Assembly: GCA_963726755.1 (NCBI GenBank)
Contig: CAVSDB010000003.1
Coordinates: forward strand, 248,001 to 312,000
Source of the DNA: DATKIY01 sp963726755
GTDB lineage: Bacteria; Actinomycetota; Actinomycetes; JAHEKZ01
Direction: 5' to 3'
DNA: 64,000 nucleotides
In this document: positions 39,681 to 49,495 of the stretch, one piece after another
How the letters are laid out: each line of letters starts with the position of its first letter
Numbering within the stretch: position 1 is the first letter of the stretch
Notes under the pieces: model-generated
Database searches by the model: none
What the model was told of the DNA's origin: nothing
What the model saw: the letters and a program-made list of their open reading frames with translations, nothing else
Made by a program: the position numbers and the translations under genes

Positions 39681-40466
39681 CTACTGGGCTGGGTACGACG
39701 CGACGAAGAACCTCGCACCAGTGGGGTCTGTGACGCCACCGAACTTCCCCGGCCCCATGTCAGTTGCGGTCATGAAGACCTGGCCACCGAGTTGCTGCGC
39801 CTGCGCCAGGGTTGCTTCGCAGTCGGCCACCGCAAAGTAGACCGCCCAGAAGTTCGAGATGTCGTCCGGCGCGGTGTCAGGCAAGGAAAGCAGGCCATTG
39901 TTCGACTTGTCTTCACCCGGCTTGGCATCGATGTATCCCACGTAGTACTCGATGGGACCTTCCATCGGCGTCCAACGCCATCCGAAAACGTCGGAGTAGA
40001 AGTCCTTCGCGGCACCGACGTCACGTGTTTGCAATTCGTTCCAAGTCAGCGCACCGGGGGCGTTGAACAACTCTGCACCTTGGTGGTCCATCGGTTGCCA
40101 GAGTCCCACCACTGCGCCGGCGGGGTCCGTGACCATCGCCAGTCGACCCTGCGTCATCACATCCATCGCGGGCATGATGACCGATCCACCCGCCGACTCG
40201 ACGCGCTTGAGCACAGCGTCCAGATCCTCGACCAGAACGTAGGAGTTCCAGGTCGACGGACGCGCCGCTGCATCGTCACCGGAAGTATTTGGACCCATCC
40301 CGGCGACGGTCTTTCCGTCCTGCGTGAACGTCGTGTACGGCGGACCCACAGGCGTGGCCATATCTGTGGACTCCCAGCCGAAGAGTCCTTGGTAGAACGT
40401 CCGCGCGGCCTCGACGTCAGTGGTCCCAAGATCGATCCAGCCGAAAAGTCCCTCGGGGTGGCGCAT
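39681..40466 (-). CDS. Two-domain VOC/glyoxalase-family protein
   Basis: The 261-residue protein carries two vicinal-oxygen-chelate domains: domain 1 starts LFGWIDLGTTDVEAARTFYQ and domain 2 starts LTWNELQTRDVGAAKDFYSD, each ending in a DPxGA segment (TDPAGAVVGLWQP, TDPTGARFFVAS). ATG 40466 has GGAGG 5 bases upstream. It resembles the actinobacterial 27-30 kDa antigen-type (Cfp30B-like) proteins; the metal ligands typical of glyoxalase I are not obvious, so activity is unknown. Confidence 0.88.
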   Translation of the reverse strand: MRHPEGLFGWIDLGTTDVEAARTFYQGLFGWESTDMATPVGPPYTTFTQDGKTVAGMGPNTSGDDAAARPSTWNSYVLVEDLDAVLKRVESAGGSVIMPAMDVMTQGRLAMVTDPAGAVVGLWQPMDHQGAELFNAPGALTWNELQTRDVGAAKDFYSDVFGWRWTPMEGPIEYYVGYIDAKPGEDKSNNGLLSLPDTAPDDISNFWAVYFAVADCEATLAQAQQLGGQVFMTATDMGPGKFGGVTDPTGARFFVASYPAQ

Positions 40467-40586
40467 CGCGTCCTCCAACCGTGCTGTCGGAATCGTCACG
40501 CTACCCCGCGCGCCACGACCCATCAACGCAGCGCACTAGTGTGCTGCCGCACCCGAAAGGGACACCAGCAGGGAAAGGAAGCTGTC

Positions 40587-42662
40587 GTGGATCCGCGGCA
40601 TGCCGTGCTCTTCGAGCCGATTCAACTGGGACCAAAAACCCTGCCCAACCGCTTCTATCAGGTGCCACACGCCTCGGGTTTCGGCGTCAGCTCAACCCCT
40701 GACACAAGCTGGATTCCGCGGGATCAAAGCTGAGGGCGGCTGGGGTGGCGTCTGCGTCGAGTACGCGCCGGTATCGCAGGACGCCGAGGAAACGCCCGCG
40801 GTCGCCGCGCTGTTCTGGGACGAGGCGGATGCGCAGGCACTACGCGCCACCGTCGACGCCGTCCACGACCATGGATCGCTCGTCGGACTCGAGTTGTTTC
40901 ACGGCGGTGCGCACAGCGCGAACGGTCAATCACGTGCCGCGCGAATTGTGCCGAGCCAAATCGCGTCGTCAGTCGAGTGGGCGTCGGTCGCAAAGGAGAT
41001 GGACCTCGACGACATCGCGCGCGTGCAACGTGAGTGGGTCGAGGCGGCACGTCGTGCGCGTGACGTTGGATTCGACATCGTCTATGTGTACGGCGCGCAC
41101 GGATATCTCGTCACGCAGTTCTTCTCGACGCACACCAACCGACGCAACGACGCTTACGGCGGGAGTTTGGCGAACCGGAGTCGGTTCTGGCTCGAGACGT
41201 TAGAACTCGTACGCGACGCCGTCGGCGATGACTGTGCGATCGCGACGCGGATTCCGGTGCACGGTGCCGAGGGTCTCCCCGGTATTGAAACGCCGGAGAT
41301 GCTCGAACTCATCGCGAACGCGTCGCCGCTCGTCGACTTGTTCGACGTAAACGTCGGCGAGTGGCCCGAAGACTCCGGGACGTCGCGCTACTACCCCGAG
41401 GGACACGAGCGACCGTGGACCGATCAGGTGCGACAGGCAACTGACAAGGCAATCGTCGGCGTCGGTCGATACACGTCCGCCGATCTCATGGCCGAGATCG
41501 TCCGAACTCGAGCACTGGACATCATCGGGGCCGCTAGACCTGCCATCGCCGATCCGTTCCTACCGACGAAGATCGCCGAGGGGCGATTGGACGAGGTCCG
41601 CGAATGCACGGGGTCCAACGTGTGCATCCTGCGTGAAGAGGAGTTCAACCACGTCGGCTGCATCCAGAACCCAACGGCTGGTGAGGAATTCCGACGCGGC
41701 TGGCATCCGGAACTCTTCACCGTGGCGTCCAACGCGGATCGAGCCGCACTGGTTGTCGGCGGCGGTCCGGCCGGCATGGAATGCGCCATCGTGCTGGGCA
41801 AGCGTGGTTTCGAGGCCGTCCATCTCGTCGAGGCTGAGTCCGAATTGGGAGGTCGGCTTCGGTGGACGCGTCAACTCCCCACGTTGGGCGACTGGGGACG
41901 CGTGACGGACTGGCGCGTCATCCAACTCGACAAACTTGCCAACGTCGAGGTCATCACTGGACGTGAGCTCAACGCGTCCGATGTCCTCGACTACGGAGCG
42001 CAGACTCGTCGTCATCGCTACTGGTGCGACGTGGAGGGACGACGGGATCCAGCCCGGGTACGTCCTGCCAATCGATGGCGCCGACGCGTCCGAGCCGTTC
42101 GTCATGACGCCCGAGCAGGTCATGGTCGAAGGAAAGCGTCCGCAGGGTCGTCGCGTCGTCGTCTACGACACGGACGGCTACTACGTCGGGCCGGGTCTGG
42201 CCGAGTTGCTCGCTAGCGAGGGGTACGACACGCATTTGGTGACAACGCACCCCGTCGTCTCGCCGGTCTCCGACGGAACACTCGAGGGTCCGATGCTGCG
42301 ACGTCACCTGCACGACGTCGGCGTGACCGTCCACCGCGGCGTCACGCTCACTTCCGTCCGGTCCGACGAAGTGTCGGGGACCGACGAGTTCGACGCAGCC
42401 GTGGACGCTGTCGACCGACGGCGTCGTACTCGTCACGCAGCAGTCGTCGAACGACGCGCTGTACCGCGAACTCGTCGCCGACCGACCCGCTTTGGCGGAG
42501 GCAGGGATCGAGGGCGTCTACCGCATCGGCGACGCCGTCTCACCGCGCATGATCAGCGAGGCGGTCTTCGACGGTCACCGGATCGGTCGCGAGATTGACA
42601 GCGCCGACCCCGCAAACCCGCTTCCCTACCGCCGCGAAAGACCCACGTTGTCCACAGCATGA
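40587..42662 (+). CDS. NADH:flavin oxidoreductase, trimethylamine/histamine dehydrogenase-like (three frameshifts)
   Basis: About 690 residues from GTG 40587 (AAAGGA upstream). An FMN-binding TIM barrel (LGPKTLPNRFYQVPHASGFG, GIKAEGGWGGVCVEY, YVYGAHGYLVTQFFS) is followed by an iron-sulfur segment and a dinucleotide-binding domain (LVVGGGPAGMECAIVLGKRG). The Fe-S motif reads CTGSNVC followed later by HVGC; relatives have CIGCNVC, so one of four Cys ligands is Ser. Frames change at about 40704, 42003 and 42418, each with homology resuming. The last codons and TGA stop lie inside the repeat arm at 42651. The substrate may be an amine; inference only. Confidence 0.87.
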
Positions 42663-42705
42663 AGTAGGAGTTTGTTGCACCAGTGCGGGAGAGCGCGTCG
42701 TTCTT
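42651..42705. repeat. Dispersed repeat, copy B (solo right arm)
   Basis: One arm only, about 55 bases, starting TCCACAGCATGAAG and ending GCGTCGTTCTTAGG, nearly identical to the right arms at 6753-6810 and 62497-62551. No matching left arm exists upstream, where the oxidoreductase coding sequence runs directly into it and uses its TGA as stop codon. The arm lies between convergent genes. TTGTCCACA at 42648-42656, at its inner edge, equals the actinobacterial DnaA box. Confidence 0.85.
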
Positions 42706-42711
42706 AGGAAT

Positions 42712-43119
42712 TTATGGGGTGGGGAGGTTGGTGCGGACCCATTCGACGATGTCGTGAGTTGGGGTTCCTGGTGTGAAGATTTTTGCCACACCAGCGGCCT
42801 CGAGGGCTGGGACGTCGTCGTCGGGGATGATGCCTCCGCCGAAGACCATGATGTCTGAGGCATCGCGCGCGCGGAGCAAGTCAACAACCTTGGGGAACAA
42901 CGTCATGTGGGCGCCTGACAACACCGAGAGCCCGATCGCGTCAGCATCCTCTTGAATCGCGGCATCGACGATTTGCTCAGGCGTTTGGTGTAGTCCGGTG
43001 TAGACCACCTCGACGCCAGCGTCGCGCAACGCGCGCGCAACGACCTTCGCCCCGCGGTCATGTCCGTCCAACCCCGGCTTGGCGATCACGACTCGGATGG
43101 GGGAATTGCTTTCGCTCAC
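42712..43119 (-). CDS. Methylmalonyl-CoA mutase small subunit, cobalamin-binding
   Basis: The 135-residue stand-alone B12-binding domain begins IRVVIAKPGLDGHDRGAKV, containing the DxHxxG motif whose His ligates cobalt, followed by SVLSGAHMTLFPKVVDLL and FGGGIIPDDDVPALEAAGV. It matches the C-terminal domain that is missing from the protein at 13198-14784, so the pair would make one enzyme of the archaeal-type split form. GTG 43119 has GAGGAG six bases upstream. It stands alone, 28 kb from its partner. Confidence 0.93.
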   Translation of the reverse strand: MSESNSPIRVVIAKPGLDGHDRGAKVVARALRDAGVEVVYTGLHQTPEQIVDAAIQEDADAIGLSVLSGAHMTLFPKVVDLLRARDASDIMVFGGGIIPDDDVPALEAAGVAKIFTPGTPTHDIVEWVRTNLPTP

Positions 43120-43383
43120 GTCTGACTCCTCGCGCGGTCCAGCTTCGGCACGAACAGTACCGGCCGCTCAGACTCAACTAGACACGGGTGACAACCCTCA
43201 CATCGATCCAGGGAACCATCGCGCGGATCTCTCGTCGTCGGCGCAACCTCGAAGCGAAGGACGTGGAAGTTATACACAAGCCCAAAAACCAGGTGTCAAA
43301 AAATTGTTAACGTTGTTACGCACACCAATCGGGTTGAGCACGCTTCCCCGGTCCTTCGATTCGAACAACCACGGAGCTTAACG

Positions 43384-44120
43384 ATGTCCGGTAGGCACGC
43401 CCTGAGCAAGCGTCGGCGCACTGCATTCAAGGCGTCGATCTTCACGATCGCCTGCACTCTTCCCTTCGCATTACACGCGAACACGCACGCGGTTGCCGAA
43501 ACGGTTCACTACCTCCTCGGTCGCCACCCTTGTTCCCACAACGTCAAAACCGGCGATCAACGATGGCGTTCTGGCGCTCGAACGATCAGCCCGTGAAATC
43601 GAGCAAGCAAGAAGAACTCCGCAAGCGTGAGCACCGGATCGAGATACGTCAGCAACGTGAGCGCCTCCAGGAGCGACGACAGCAGGTACGCGAGCGTGCC
43701 GACCGTGCGCAGCAACGTGAGTTCACTCGGTGGGTCATGCCCATCAATGGTGCTGGCTGGTCCGCGTCATTCGGCGAGTCTGGCTCGATGTGGAGCAGCG
43801 GGTTTCACACCGGCCAGGACTTCACCGCTCCGACCGGTACTCCGGTCATGGCAGCAAGCGGTGGAACTATCACGTTCGCGGGCTGGAGTGACGCCTACGG
43901 GAACAAAATCGAGATCACTCACCCCGACGGGAATCAAACCTGGTACGCCCACATGTCAGCGCTTAAGGTCACCGGCGGAACGGTGCAGCCCGGCGAAGTT
44001 ATTGGGTACGTCGGCTGTACCGGAAACTGCTTCGGTACCCACCTGCACTTCGAGTTTCACCCCGGCGGCGGAGCAGCCGCCGACCCCGTCGCGTGGTTAC
44101 GCAAACAAGGTGCCCTCTAG
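43384..44120 (+). CDS. Secreted M23 (LytM-type) peptidase with coiled coil (two frameshifts)
   Basis: ATG 43384 has GGAG upstream and starts MSGRHALSKRRRTAFKASIF, a signal peptide. Then follow a Thr/Ser-rich stretch and a long charged coiled coil (REHRIEIRQQRERLQERRQQ) and the M23 domain with zinc ligands in HTGQDF and HLHFE. The frame shifts at about 43505 (AETV to TTSSVATLVP) and about 43605 (SAREIEQA to KQEELRKRE). It would cut peptidoglycan cross-bridges outside the membrane or activate such an enzyme. The 264 bases before it are A/T-richer, with GTTAACGTTGTTACG, and hold no gene. Its stop overlaps the pcrA stop. Confidence 0.88.
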
Positions 44121-46400
44121 AGCTTTTCGACTGGGGCGTAGCGCAACAGCAGTCGTTTGATCCCGGATTCGCCGAAGTCAATCGTGGCCTCGGCGTTGTC
44201 AGCAGCGCCGGCAGTCGAGACCACCGTGCCAAGTCCGAACGCATCGTGGGTGACTCGGTCCCCTGGAACCAGCGGAACAATCGGCCGGTTTCCCGGAGAG
44301 CGGGTCGATGCACGAGCGGCAACCTTGGCCATCGCTGGTTCGGTCGTGGTGTGCTCGGACTCAACTCGTTGCCAATCGACCAATTCAGCAGGGATCTCGT
44401 CGAGGAATCGTGAGGCGGGGTTCCACGACGGTGAACCCCATGCCGACCGCATGACCGCCCTAGACAAATAGAGACGTTCGCGGGTTCGGGTGATACCGAC
44501 ATAGGCGAGCCTGCGCTCCTCCTCTAGTTCTTTGGTGTTACCCAGCGAACGCATGTGCGGGAAGACGCCATCCTCGAGTCCGGTCAAGAAGACCACCGGG
44601 AACTCCAGCCCCTTCGCGGTGTGCAGGGTCATCAGCGTGACCACGCCACCATGCTCTGCCGCGTCAGGAATCTGGTCGGAGTCAGCAACCAACGAGATCG
44701 ACTCAAGGAAGTCGGCAAGAGTTCCGTCGGGGTTGGCGTCTTCGAACTCGCGCGCTACGGCTTCGAATTCGTGCAGGTTCTCAACGCGTGACTCATCTTG
44801 CGGGTCACTTGAAACCATCAACTCTTTCAAGTAACCGGTCTGCTCCAGGATGGCTTCAAGCAAAGTGGCTGGCCCAGTTCCCGCCTCGACGAGAGTGCGC
44901 AACCCCTCTAGCACTCCCGCGAAGGTAGCGATGGCATTGGCAGAACGCGGAACTAGGCCTGGAATCTGCGAGGACCTGGTCAGCGCCTCCGCGAAGGAAA
45001 TCCGCTCTCGGTCAGCAAAGGACTCGACAGCTAGTTCGGCTTTGTCTCCGATCCCTCGACGTGGCGTGTTGAGAATGCGACGTAGCGAGACGATGTCATC
45101 TGGATTTGCCAGCACTCGCAAGTAAGCAAGTGCATCTCGAACCTCGCGTCGCTCGTAGAAGCGGACCCCACCAACGACCTTGTACGGCAGACCCACGCGG
45201 ATGAAGACTTCTTCAAAGACTCGGGACTGCGCGTTGGTGCGATAGAAGACCGCAACATCTTTGGGTTCGGCATCCCCGTCATCGGACAAGGCCGTCGATC
45301 GTTTGTGCAACGAAGGACGCCTCGTCGTGCTCGTTATCCGCGACGTAGCCGACGATGGGCCAACCAGCGCCCGACTCGCTCCACAAGTTCTTCGGCTTAC
45401 GGTTCAGATTGCGACTGATCACCGCGTTGGCGGCCGACAGAATGTTCTGGGTGGAGCGGTAGTTCTGTTCAAGCAATATCGTGCGGGTGTCGGGATAGTC
45501 ACGCTCGAATTGCAGGATGTTTCGGATGGTCGCCCCACGGAAGGCATAGATGCTCTGATCGGCATCGCCCACCACGCATAGTTCTGCGGGGGGCACTTCT
45601 CCGCCAGGAGATCCGACCAACTCACGCACCAAGACGTACTGCGCGTGGTTGGTGTCCTGATACTCATCGACCAGTACGTGCCGGAAGCGTCGACGGTAGT
45701 GCTCGGCGATATTCGGGAACGCCTGCAGCAGGTTGACGGTCGTCATGATCAGGTCGTCGAAGTCGAAGGCATTCGCCTCGCGTAACCGTTGCTGATAGAG
45801 CCGATAAGCGTCCGCCAAGACCTCTTCGGTCTGATTGGCGGCCTTACCGCGGTACGTCTCCCAGTCGACGAGTTCGTTCTTGAGATTGCTTATCTGGATA
45901 TTGAAGGAGCGGGGCGGGTAGCGCTTGGGGTCGAGTTCCAGATCGCGACAGACCATGGTCATGAGCCGTTGCGAGTCCGACTGGTCGTAAATCGAGAAGG
46001 TCGACGACACCCCTAGCGTCTTGTGCTCTGCTCGTAAGATTCGCACGCAGGCCGCGTGGAAGGTGGCTACCCACATCGCTTTCGCGCGTGCACCGACGAG
46101 CGCAGCGACCCGCTCCTTCATTTCTCCCGCTGCTTTGTTGGTGAAGGTGATCGCCAGCACCTGCCCAGGCTGTACGCCTCGAGTAGCCATTAGGTATGCG
46201 ATTCGGTGGGTGAGGACTCGGGTCTTGCCCGATCCCGCCCCCGCAACGATCAATAGCGGGGAACCGCTGTGCGTGACGGCTGCCCGCTGATCCTCATTCA
46301 ACCCATCGAGCAACGCCCGGGTGTCTACCTGTGGATTGCGCGAAGGCGCGGCGACCACTGACTCGAAGCCAGGTAGGTCGTCGAAGAGCGAGGTCACCAC
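44117..46400 (-). CDS. pcrA: UvrD/PcrA-type DNA helicase (one frameshift)
   Basis: About 760 residues: Walker A VAGAGSGKTRVLTHR, motif Ia ITFTNKAAGEMKERV, Walker B VDEYQDTNHAQ, GDADQSIYAFRGA, QNYRST, and the C-terminal TLHTAKGLEF and YVGITRTRERLYLS, with a C-terminal Tudor-like segment GDRVTHDAFGLGTVV. The frame changes at about 45290 (TIDGL to SDDGDAEPKDVAVFYRT). GTG at 46400 or 46397 starts it. It is a 3'-5' helicase for repair and replication. Its stop overlaps the M23 stop on the other strand in CTAG, with no terminator between. Confidence 0.95.
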
Positions 46401-46463
46401 CTGAGTCTAGGAGCGAGCCCTGACCTCGACGTGGAGCGGCGGGCTGGCTAACCTGACGATGAT

Positions 46464-48282
46464 CTAGCGGTACGACCCGAGCACGGTGACCTTGAGGTCG
46501 AGGCCGGCACCGCCGGAGTTGCGCACCCGCACCCGACCGTGGTCAGTAAGCGAGGCAACCACGATCCCTGACACCACGGCGCCAGCAGAAACCGACAAAC
46601 TCGTGGTTCCTGGGAATCCTTGGTCCGCCCGCCAAAATGTCAGCCGGGTGTTCTGTTTGGCGTGCCGAGCTGTTACCTCGAGCAACACCGATTCGGCAGA
46701 TCGATTGACGCCGGTAGCCACGCTGAACGTCCTGGTGTGTTGCACCCCCAACTTCGGGAGCCCCAGGTCCCGCGAGGTGTCGACCACGGTGACTGGCGTG
46801 CGGCGAGTTGAGTATCCGCGGCCACCCTTGAGTGCGGCCGGCTCGTAGGCGCCCACGACGTCGACGTCAACCGCACGCGAGCTGGATCCAGAATTCTCGA
46901 CTGTGATAGCTCCCCCACGGCCGATCGGCACCATCGTCGTCACCGTTTGCGCCTGCTTGCTGTACGACAGCGTCGGCACCTTTGGTCGATCGCCACCGGA
47001 CGGGTAGACGAACAGGTCGCCGTGGCCGTTACCCGCTTCGACCGTCACCGAAACGGCCCCAGCCGTGGACGCTGGGGTCGGTGCCAGCCTTGCCTGCGAC
47101 ATCGACCTTCAACGACCCGTTGGCGCCGATCGACTGCGCTGCGACCAACCGAGTTGGCGTCACCGAGTCGTATTGGTCGCCGCCGTCGACAGCGATTCGA
47201 TCCTGCAACGCAACTGGAGCCGCCGGATCGATGTAGTAGCCGACCACGCTGACGTCGAGATCCGTCGCACCAAGGTTCGCAAAGAAGCTGACCTTGCCGT
47301 CTGCCCCAACCGGCAACACCATCAGAGACGACCCCACCTGGTTCTCCGCCGTGGAGATCCGCCGAACCGAGGAGATCGATCCTCCGGCCGGTCCGGCAGT
47401 GAGGTACGAGTCCCAGTTCGGTTGACTGCATCGACACCTGCAGCGCTACCGCCGCAACGCCCTTGCGAGGTACCGATCCAGTTCCAGTGACGAGCGCATC
47501 GACTCGATGCGAGTGGTACGAACTCGTGCCGAACAGTCGACATCTACCACCGATCGTGCCCGTCCCCGTTGCCGTAGACAGCACCGGAGTCGGCGCGACT
47601 GGCACGTACTTCATCGGATCGACCGACACCTTGGGTGCTGGACGTCGTCAAAGATGCCGGCGCGCAGGGACCGGCGAGCGCCTGACCTTTCCAGAACGAC
47701 GTTCGGCCGGTGGACCCGTCGTAACTGAGGCTGAAGTGAATGTGGTCGGTATGTGGGTTCGTCCCGTTGTACTGACCCCAACCGCGAGGTGAGTACGCGC
47801 GCCACATTCGGTGGTTGAAGATGATGTACATGATGCCGAGTCGTCGGGCCATCGCGTTCTTGTTGCCCGCCTTATCGGTGGCCAGCAGCCAGTCCAGAAA
47901 TGCTCTCGCCTTGGCCATGTCCTTCTTGTTCGAGGTGTCGATCATCCAGTCGAGTGCACGTCCGTCGTTGTGCTCTGACGAGGTGTAGCAGGCATTGCGG
48001 GACGTCCCGATGGCTTCGTCCGAGCCGTAGGTTTGGCGAATCAGGTGAGCAAGCTTTTTCACCCCTGGTCGATCGACGGGGTCACAGATCGTGTTGCCTT
48101 CCCATCCCGCGTACGGCTCAATCGACTTTCCGACGGATGGGGGCGATGGGACAGGTGGGGCCGATGTGGCGGATTGAAGCGGCTGTGGCAGGGGACCCAG
48201 CGATCAAGGGAAGCGCAGTCGCCAACACCGCCAGCAGCACCGAAAGCGCTGGCGTCCGGAGTCGTCGAAGATCGCGAGGCAT
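46464..48282 (-). CDS. Secreted protein: M15/VanY-like peptidase domain plus beta-rich repeats (four or more frameshifts)
   Basis: ATG 48282 begins MPRDLRRLRTPALSVLLAVL, a signal peptide ending in GSPATAAS. Domain 1 (about residues 50-200) has NDGRALDWMID and NPHTDHIHFSLSYDG, the metal-binding pattern of an M15/VanY-like fold used by many actinobacterial secreted proteins. It is followed by two or three beta-sandwich repeats of the type VPVAPTPVLSTATGTG, with TPTRLVAAQS and RRTPVTVVDTSRD starting later repeats. Frames change at about 48130, 47645, 47430 and 47080. It would bind or hydrolyse cell-wall peptides. Confidence 0.75.
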
Positions 48283-48400
48283 ATGCTCCACATTCGACCG
48301 CTTGCGGCGGGCCCTGTATGTCCTGCCTACCATGTCGCTGGCGCCGTCACCCGTTTGGCGGATGCCAAATCAGGCGTAGCAACGCACGAAAGGCACCAAT

Positions 48401-49129
48401 TTGACCGAGCCCATGAGCGATTCAGAGGTCACCAGAGCCCTTGTCGTCACTGCCCATCCGGACGATGTCGACTTCGGAGCAGGCGGAACTATCGCACAGT
48501 GGACGAATCAGGGCATAACGGTCGCCTATTGCATCATCACCGACGGTGACGCTGGCGGCTTTGACCCCGCGGTGCCGCGGGATCAAATTCCGGCCATCCG
48601 CCGGGCGGAGCAAACCGCCGCTGCCAAGGAACTCGGTGTCGAGGACGTGCGCTTCCTCGGTTACCGCGACGGGGAACTCACCGTCACTCACGACTTGCGG
48701 CGTGACATCAGTCGGGTGATCCGCGAGGTTCAACCCCAACGGATGTTGATCCAGTCCCCCGAGCGCAACTGGGCGCGCATTCAAGCGTCGCACCCCGACC
48801 ACCTCGCGGCAGGAGAGGCCGCCATCCAGTCGATCTATCCCGATGCGCGCAACCCGTTTGCCCACACGTCACTACTCAGCGACGAAAACCTGGACGCGTG
48901 GACAGTTCCCGAGGTTTGGGTGATGGCCGGTCCCAATCCGAATCACCACGTCGATGTCACCGATACGTTCGACCGAAAGTTGACTGCGCTTCTGGCGCAT
49001 GAGTCACAGACCGCCCATCATGAGAATCTCGAAGGCATGTTGCGTGGGTGGCTGATGCTCAACGCCGAACGAGTCGGCCTCGAGGACGGTCGGTTGGCCG
49101 AGGTGTTCCAGGTCGTGGGCACCGCGTGA
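48401..49129 (+). CDS. PIG-L/LmbE-family deacetylase
   Basis: About 240 residues; metal-binding AHPDDVDFGAGG near residue 16 and HPDHLAAGEAA later are the PIG-L signatures. Relatives deacetylate N-acetylglucosamine-type groups (MshB and Mca in mycothiol metabolism are of this fold), but the substrate is not given by the sequence. TTG 48401 has a GAAAGG site about 8 bases upstream; ATG 48413 is an alternative. It is divergent from the secreted peptidase gene. Confidence 0.88.
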   Translation: MTEPMSDSEVTRALVVTAHPDDVDFGAGGTIAQWTNQGITVAYCIITDGDAGGFDPAVPRDQIPAIRRAEQTAAAKELGVEDVRFLGYRDGELTVTHDLRRDISRVIREVQPQRMLIQSPERNWARIQASHPDHLAAGEAAIQSIYPDARNPFAHTSLLSDENLDAWTVPEVWVMAGPNPNHHVDVTDTFDRKLTALLAHESQTAHHENLEGMLRGWLMLNAERVGLEDGRLAEVFQVVGTA

Positions 49130-49486
49130 CGGTTCGCTTGGCACCCAGAAGACCGCAATCACGATGTTCAGAATTGTGAGACCACCGATCGCTGCCCAGA
49201 CGGCAGTGCTGATACTCGGCTTCTTCCGGTTGACCAGGATCAACACGAGAATCACGACGAGGACAAGAAGTTTTACGCCGACTTTGGCGTGATTGACGGT
49301 CTCTCATTGTGGCTCTCAAGCAAGCCGACTAGCAGAAGGCCGAGTTACCAACTGCGTGAGCGCACCGTGCAGCATCGCGTTGTTCACCACGCGCGGTGTC
49401 GCTGCGATCTGCACCATGAACCCGCCGAGCAGACTGGCCAGTCCAATGAAGTGCAGGACGAGCAAGGTATTGCGCACAAAGTCCAT
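49004..49486 (-). CDS. Small integral membrane protein, frameshifted, C-terminus uncertain
   Basis: ATG 49486 starts MDFVRNTLLVLHFIGLASLLGG, a first membrane segment; further segments LLVGLL, KLLVLVVILVLILV and IGGLTILNIVIAVFWV are found in other frames, so at least two indels lie near 49345 and 49290. It has about 110-120 residues in four membrane segments. The frame continues to 49004, into the end of the PIG-L gene, but the true end may be near 49130. The start is 10 bases after the stop of the LuxR regulator, so it is operonic. Function unknown. Confidence 0.6.
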
Positions 49487-49495
49487 GGTCGGACT

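Noticed and set aside
42540..42887. Minus-strand frames running across the repeat arms (here and at 6583-7019)
   Set aside because: They share the peptide-like string from the repeat arm only because the arm is repeated; no coding evidence.
43120..43383. Possible ydaO-type (c-di-AMP) riboswitch before the M23 peptidase
   Set aside because: The location is suggestive, but I could not find the conserved core segments in order; only an A/T-rich promoter-like region is visible.
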